Shown in pieces: positions 60,601 to 64,000 of a stretch of 64,000 nucleotides of DNA; position 1 is the first letter of the stretch; each line of letters starts with the position of its first letter. This DNA comes from Daphnia pulex. Taxonomy: Eukaryota > Arthropoda > Branchiopoda > Diplostraca > Daphniidae. Both the position numbers and the translations under genes were made by a program. The notes below the pieces were generated by a model, which saw nothing but the letters and a program-made list of their open reading frames with translations, had not been told where the DNA came from and did no database searches. The DNA lies in contig NC_060023.1 in the NCBI RefSeq assembly GCF_021134715.1, forward strand, positions 4,030,001-4,094,000, in the 5' to 3' direction.

Positions 60601-61260
60601 AGCTCCTCCTCTTTCCCACCCTTTCTTGAACGTCAACCGGAAAACAAATTTTATTTGCAATTATGTCATTTAAATTACCTTTTTATGCTACATAAATATT
60701 TTGGAATTAAAAAAATATACTTCAGTATTTAAAAACTAAAAATTGTTAAATTATAAATTAAATTTATATATTTTTGTAATGGTAATTGGTAAGCTGCACC
60801 AAACTAAAAATAGACATCATTTTTACATCATCTAGCCTTTATTGAAAATTCCCATGAAATATTTCTTATCTGCATTCTGCAATGGTAATTTAACTCAAAT
60901 GAATTAAAATTAATTGTTTATTAGATTCTAGTTTTTTCTACACATTTAGAAAAATGTTAATGATTAAATAGTGCTATGGCAGTAAGCCAAATGACTTGCT
61001 GGTAGAAAATGTGTTTTTTTTCCATCCAGTATGGTCAGTTCTATGGAAGATTTATTCGAAAGTGACGAGGACGAAATATCAGTAATCATTTTGATAAAAG
61101 AAGACTATCCCAAACAAACTGGTTACTTACAGGTTGTACCTTGTACTCAGATTGTGAATTTGAAGACATTCAAAAGTCTCACGCTCACTTTTAATATGAT
61201 ACTTCATTACTTCAACGTTGAAGAGTTTAGTGAAATGAAGTGAAGCCTGTTATTATGGTG
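57626..61260. other. Spacer with decayed fragments
   Basis: No intact gene. Opposed small ORFs at 58014-58338 overlap on both strands without motifs. On the minus strand around 58440-58860 broken frames read a Lys/Glu-rich former coding-like stretch I cannot identify. AT-rich elsewhere. Confidence 0.3.
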
Positions 61261-62170
61261 ATTGAGAACCTCTTTCCATTGTTGAAATGTTGTTATCAAG
61301 ATGCTTTAAGAGTGTTTGCTGATAAGTTTGGAAGAACCGAGTCCACTGTTTATCATTTTATCGGCATGATGCTTATTCTTCTTTGATCGACAGTCTAACT
61401 TTATTACGATGCCCAGAAAACAAACAGAAATCAAATGTACCGAAGCTGAGTTTCAAAGAAGAAGTGGAATGACAGGGGTTACAGGAGCTATTGATAAGAG
61501 TCATTGCGACGTTTCACCCCCCAAAAAAGAACATGAAATCTTATCAAAATTGACTGCAGTATTGCAATTTGGTTCTGATGGCAATTGTCAAAGCTGATCG
61601 TCAGTTCAGTTACATTTTCGTTGTATCGCCAGGAAAGAATTATGACTCTTTTATTTGGATACAATCTACCCTTCAGCAAAACCTTCAGTCATATTGAAAT
61701 GCGTATTTTGATTATCGAAAATATCACATAATTGGTGATTCTGCTTTTCCTCTACTGAAGTGGTGTATTGTTCCTTACAGACGACCAGATGGAGGAGCAC
61801 CTTTACCCAGATTTAAAAACCTATTTAATGAAAAGTTATCAAGCACAAGGATTGTTGTAGAGCAGGTTTTTGGAAGAACTTGAAGAATCGAGTTAGAAGA
61901 ACTCAAAATTTGCATCAATCTATCCATATAGCAGTTAATATAGTAGTAACCTCTTGTATGCTACAAAAAATTTGTATTCAAAATGGTGATCTTGAAATTG
62001 ATGGAAATCGTGGAAATTGCACTGTGAATCCCGAACGATTTCTTGATCCAACTAGAGGTTCTTTGAACGAAGGTGCCATAAAACGAAACTTCATTTGTGG
62101 GAGAATTCGACCCCCATTCAACAACAGATTGCGGTTTTTTCACTCAATTCTTGTTTTCCCTTATGGATAA
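61261..62170 (+). pseudogene. Decayed PIF/Harbinger (HARBI1-like) transposase
   Basis: In shifting + frames the region reads FADKFGRTESTVYHFIG (helix-turn-helix area, about 61315-61365), EFQRRSGMTGVTGAIDKSHCDV (first catalytic Asp block GAID, about 61450-61515), IGDSAFPLLKW (second Asp, about 61730-61765), YRRPDGGA, FNEKLSSTRIVVEQVFGRLK-like (third acidic residue, about 61825-61880), then KNRVRRTQNLHQSIHIAV and VVTSCMLQKICIQNGD. This order is the HARBI1/Harbinger DDE transposase. Stops and frameshifts make it inactive. It lies 3.6 kb right of the transposase-less Harbinger element; no TIRs matching that element were seen around it. Confidence 0.75.
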
Positions 62171-64000
62171 AAAAAACATCCCAAAACAATAAAAAAAAAA
62201 CACTTCGTAGTCTTTCTGGAAAGAAAATATTTGTTTTTCTTTATTGAAGAATGTGGACCGTTACATCAAGGGCTCTTTATAAACAAGAACTGATAGCTTA
62301 AAGATCATTAACACAGCAACAAATGCCAGAGAAGCACATAAGCTGTAAATCTATTATATTCTTTATTTTTGGCCATTTGTTCCGTAAAGACTTGAAAAAA
62401 GTTGTTTCTCTCCCTCTCTGCAGTCCGCTCATTTTTTATGGTATTTAATTTCAATAACCTTTGCAGCATTTGTTGCTTTGCAAACTTTGGGTTTCTTCGT
62501 CTTGGTAAACTATCATTGAAGTCTGACTCGTCTTCATCATCAGAAAATCAAATTTTTCTAACGTGGTCTGTCCTTAGATTTTGGAGTCTGAGTTGGGTCA
62601 ACACAACATTTGGTTGCTTCTGGATTACTCAGGGTCAGATTTTCTTTGCTGACTAAAAAATGAAAAATAAGAATAAGGCCGTGTAACCATTTCACATAAA
62701 GTACCAGGATCAGTTTCTTTCGTTGCATTTTTCCTCATTGGATTTTGCTTCACCAATCACCAAAATATTCTGGATACGCTGCATTTTCCTTTCGGTGATG
62801 ATGACTAGCCAATCAGGGAGTGGTGTATGCCGTTAGGCTGACGATGGCATGTTCAAGATGTATTGAACGTTCATCGGAGGCCAAGTTGTGCTAGTTTGTA
62901 TAGAGAGAAAATTTAAAAAAAACAATAGAATGATAGATGTTGCCTGATATAAAAAAATCCGAATTTTACAAAGGGGGTGGTTTCCAAATTCAAAAAAGTT
63001 CAACCGTAGTCTGGAATTTCGAAAATGATCAAGCTCAATTTGGTTGAGATCAACCTTCTTAACTGAACTTTTAGTAAACCATAAAATATGTACGTTGAGC
63101 TTAACTATAAAGCCTAAGTTGAAGATAAAATACTGGTTGAGCTCAATTTTTTGTTGAGGTTGAGCTGAAAGTTCACCATAAACCGCACCCTAATTACTTC
63201 TATTTTAGCCTAACCAGTTGCAGATCTGACTGTTCCGAAGAGTGGAGCAATCGTTTAGACCCTAATGATCATAATGATTTAGTTTTAATGATTTAATTTA
63301 CTTTTCCCAATCCAATTTCATTAAAATTCCTAATTCAAATACATTATCCAATCATGCCACACCTAATCCTTCCTCATTCAAATCTACTTCTACTATGCCA
63401 ACTGTTGCTCTCTTTACCACTGCCGAACCTGCTTCATCCACTATCATTTACGCCGCAATTTCATTTCACCTTCAACCGTTACATTCGATCCTCTTTCTCT
63501 TTACGATCCATTTTTAGCGTTATTTGCAGTTCCCCTCCCCTAAAAAATAGTTTTTTTTCTTTGTCAGCCTCTTTTTTTCCCCGTAATACGCCATACGTTA
63601 AACAGAAATCGGAAATAATAAATAAGAAACAACATAAAGATAAAATTCACTAAGTCGTGATCCACAACACGTTCAACTTCAAATTCGTCCCCAGTATTCC
63701 ATTCAAAATTGCTGATTTGTAGTGTATCCATATCGTGATGCGGGAAACGACAACAACAAATCGGGAAAAACAACTTAAACAATAGGTTCAAATAAAAAGG
63801 AACAACACAAACAATATGTACAAAATGATTAAATTTCAATTCAATTTTTTTAACCAGTGCAGAATATCCGCTAACGGCTGCTCTATTCAATTAATTTAAG
63901 AAGAATTCGGGCTTTAAAATTATCCTATCTATATTTATTAAAACGTGATACCAATACCTACTATCCAAAAGTGTGTTCCGTAATATTTTCTTTGTAATTA
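62171..64000. other. AT-rich end of window
   Basis: No confident gene. ORFs at 62402-62656, 63354-63653 and 63564-63890 overlap low-complexity sequence and lack motifs. A GTTGAGCT-type word recurs near 63030-63170. Confidence 0.3.

Noticed and set aside
1-64000. Search for CRISPR arrays, rRNA genes and operons
   Set aside because: No regularly spaced identical repeats, no rRNA-like blocks and no bacterial gene organisation were seen; the exon-intron structure is eukaryotic.

Overview
The window looks like nuclear DNA of an arthropod, most likely a branchiopod crustacean of the Daphnia type. The genes are compact, with many short GT-AG introns of about 60-80 nt. The base composition is AT-rich, and the encoded proteins read as animal orthologues (transportin, mitochondrial acyl-CoA dehydrogenase, EXD2, Tret1-like sugar carrier, alpha-arrestins). 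The species call is inference; the exon structures were read directly. In every multi-exon model below the exon lengths sum to a multiple of three and the intron phases agree.

Region 1 (1-32.1 kb) is gene-dense and holds nine intact protein genes. In order they are: a receptor tyrosine kinase with an apple/PAN head, Ig-like domains and a split kinase (+); transportin-1 (+); a RING / half-B-box / coiled-coil protein ending in a cyclophilin-like domain (-); an alpha-arrestin (+); a TNF-receptor-like single-pass receptor with a PPxY motif (+); a second alpha-arrestin with a PPxY tail (+); a trehalose/sugar transporter (+); medium-chain acyl-CoA dehydrogenase (-); and EXD2 (-). The two arrestins are paralogues flanking the TNFR-like gene. 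The receptor and the second arrestin both carry PPxY motifs, the usual docking site for NEDD4-type WW ubiquitin ligases, so a shared trafficking link is plausible but unproven.

Region 2 (32.1-64 kb) is a transposon-rich, gene-poor island. I could identify a small hairpin MITE, a decayed Helitron helicase, an element with clustered GGCCGAAT motifs around a MULE transposase remnant, two decayed copies of arthropod DNA-transposon proteins, an 897-bp near-perfect fold-back element with TA duplications, a probable solo LTR carrying CRE, YY1, CCAAT and TATA motifs, a complete PIF/Harbinger-type element with a MADF-domain ORF and a nested mariner-type MITE, and a separate decayed Harbinger (HARBI1-like) transposase. 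A BTB/BACK-like ORF and a 181-codon orphan ORF are the only other coding candidates.

The most unusual items are the TRIM-like protein with a cyclophilin-like C-terminus (an analogue in layout of primate TRIM-Cyp), the apple-domain receptor kinase, and the GGCCGAAT-array element. Nothing resembling a CRISPR array, rRNA gene or convincing tRNA gene was seen.
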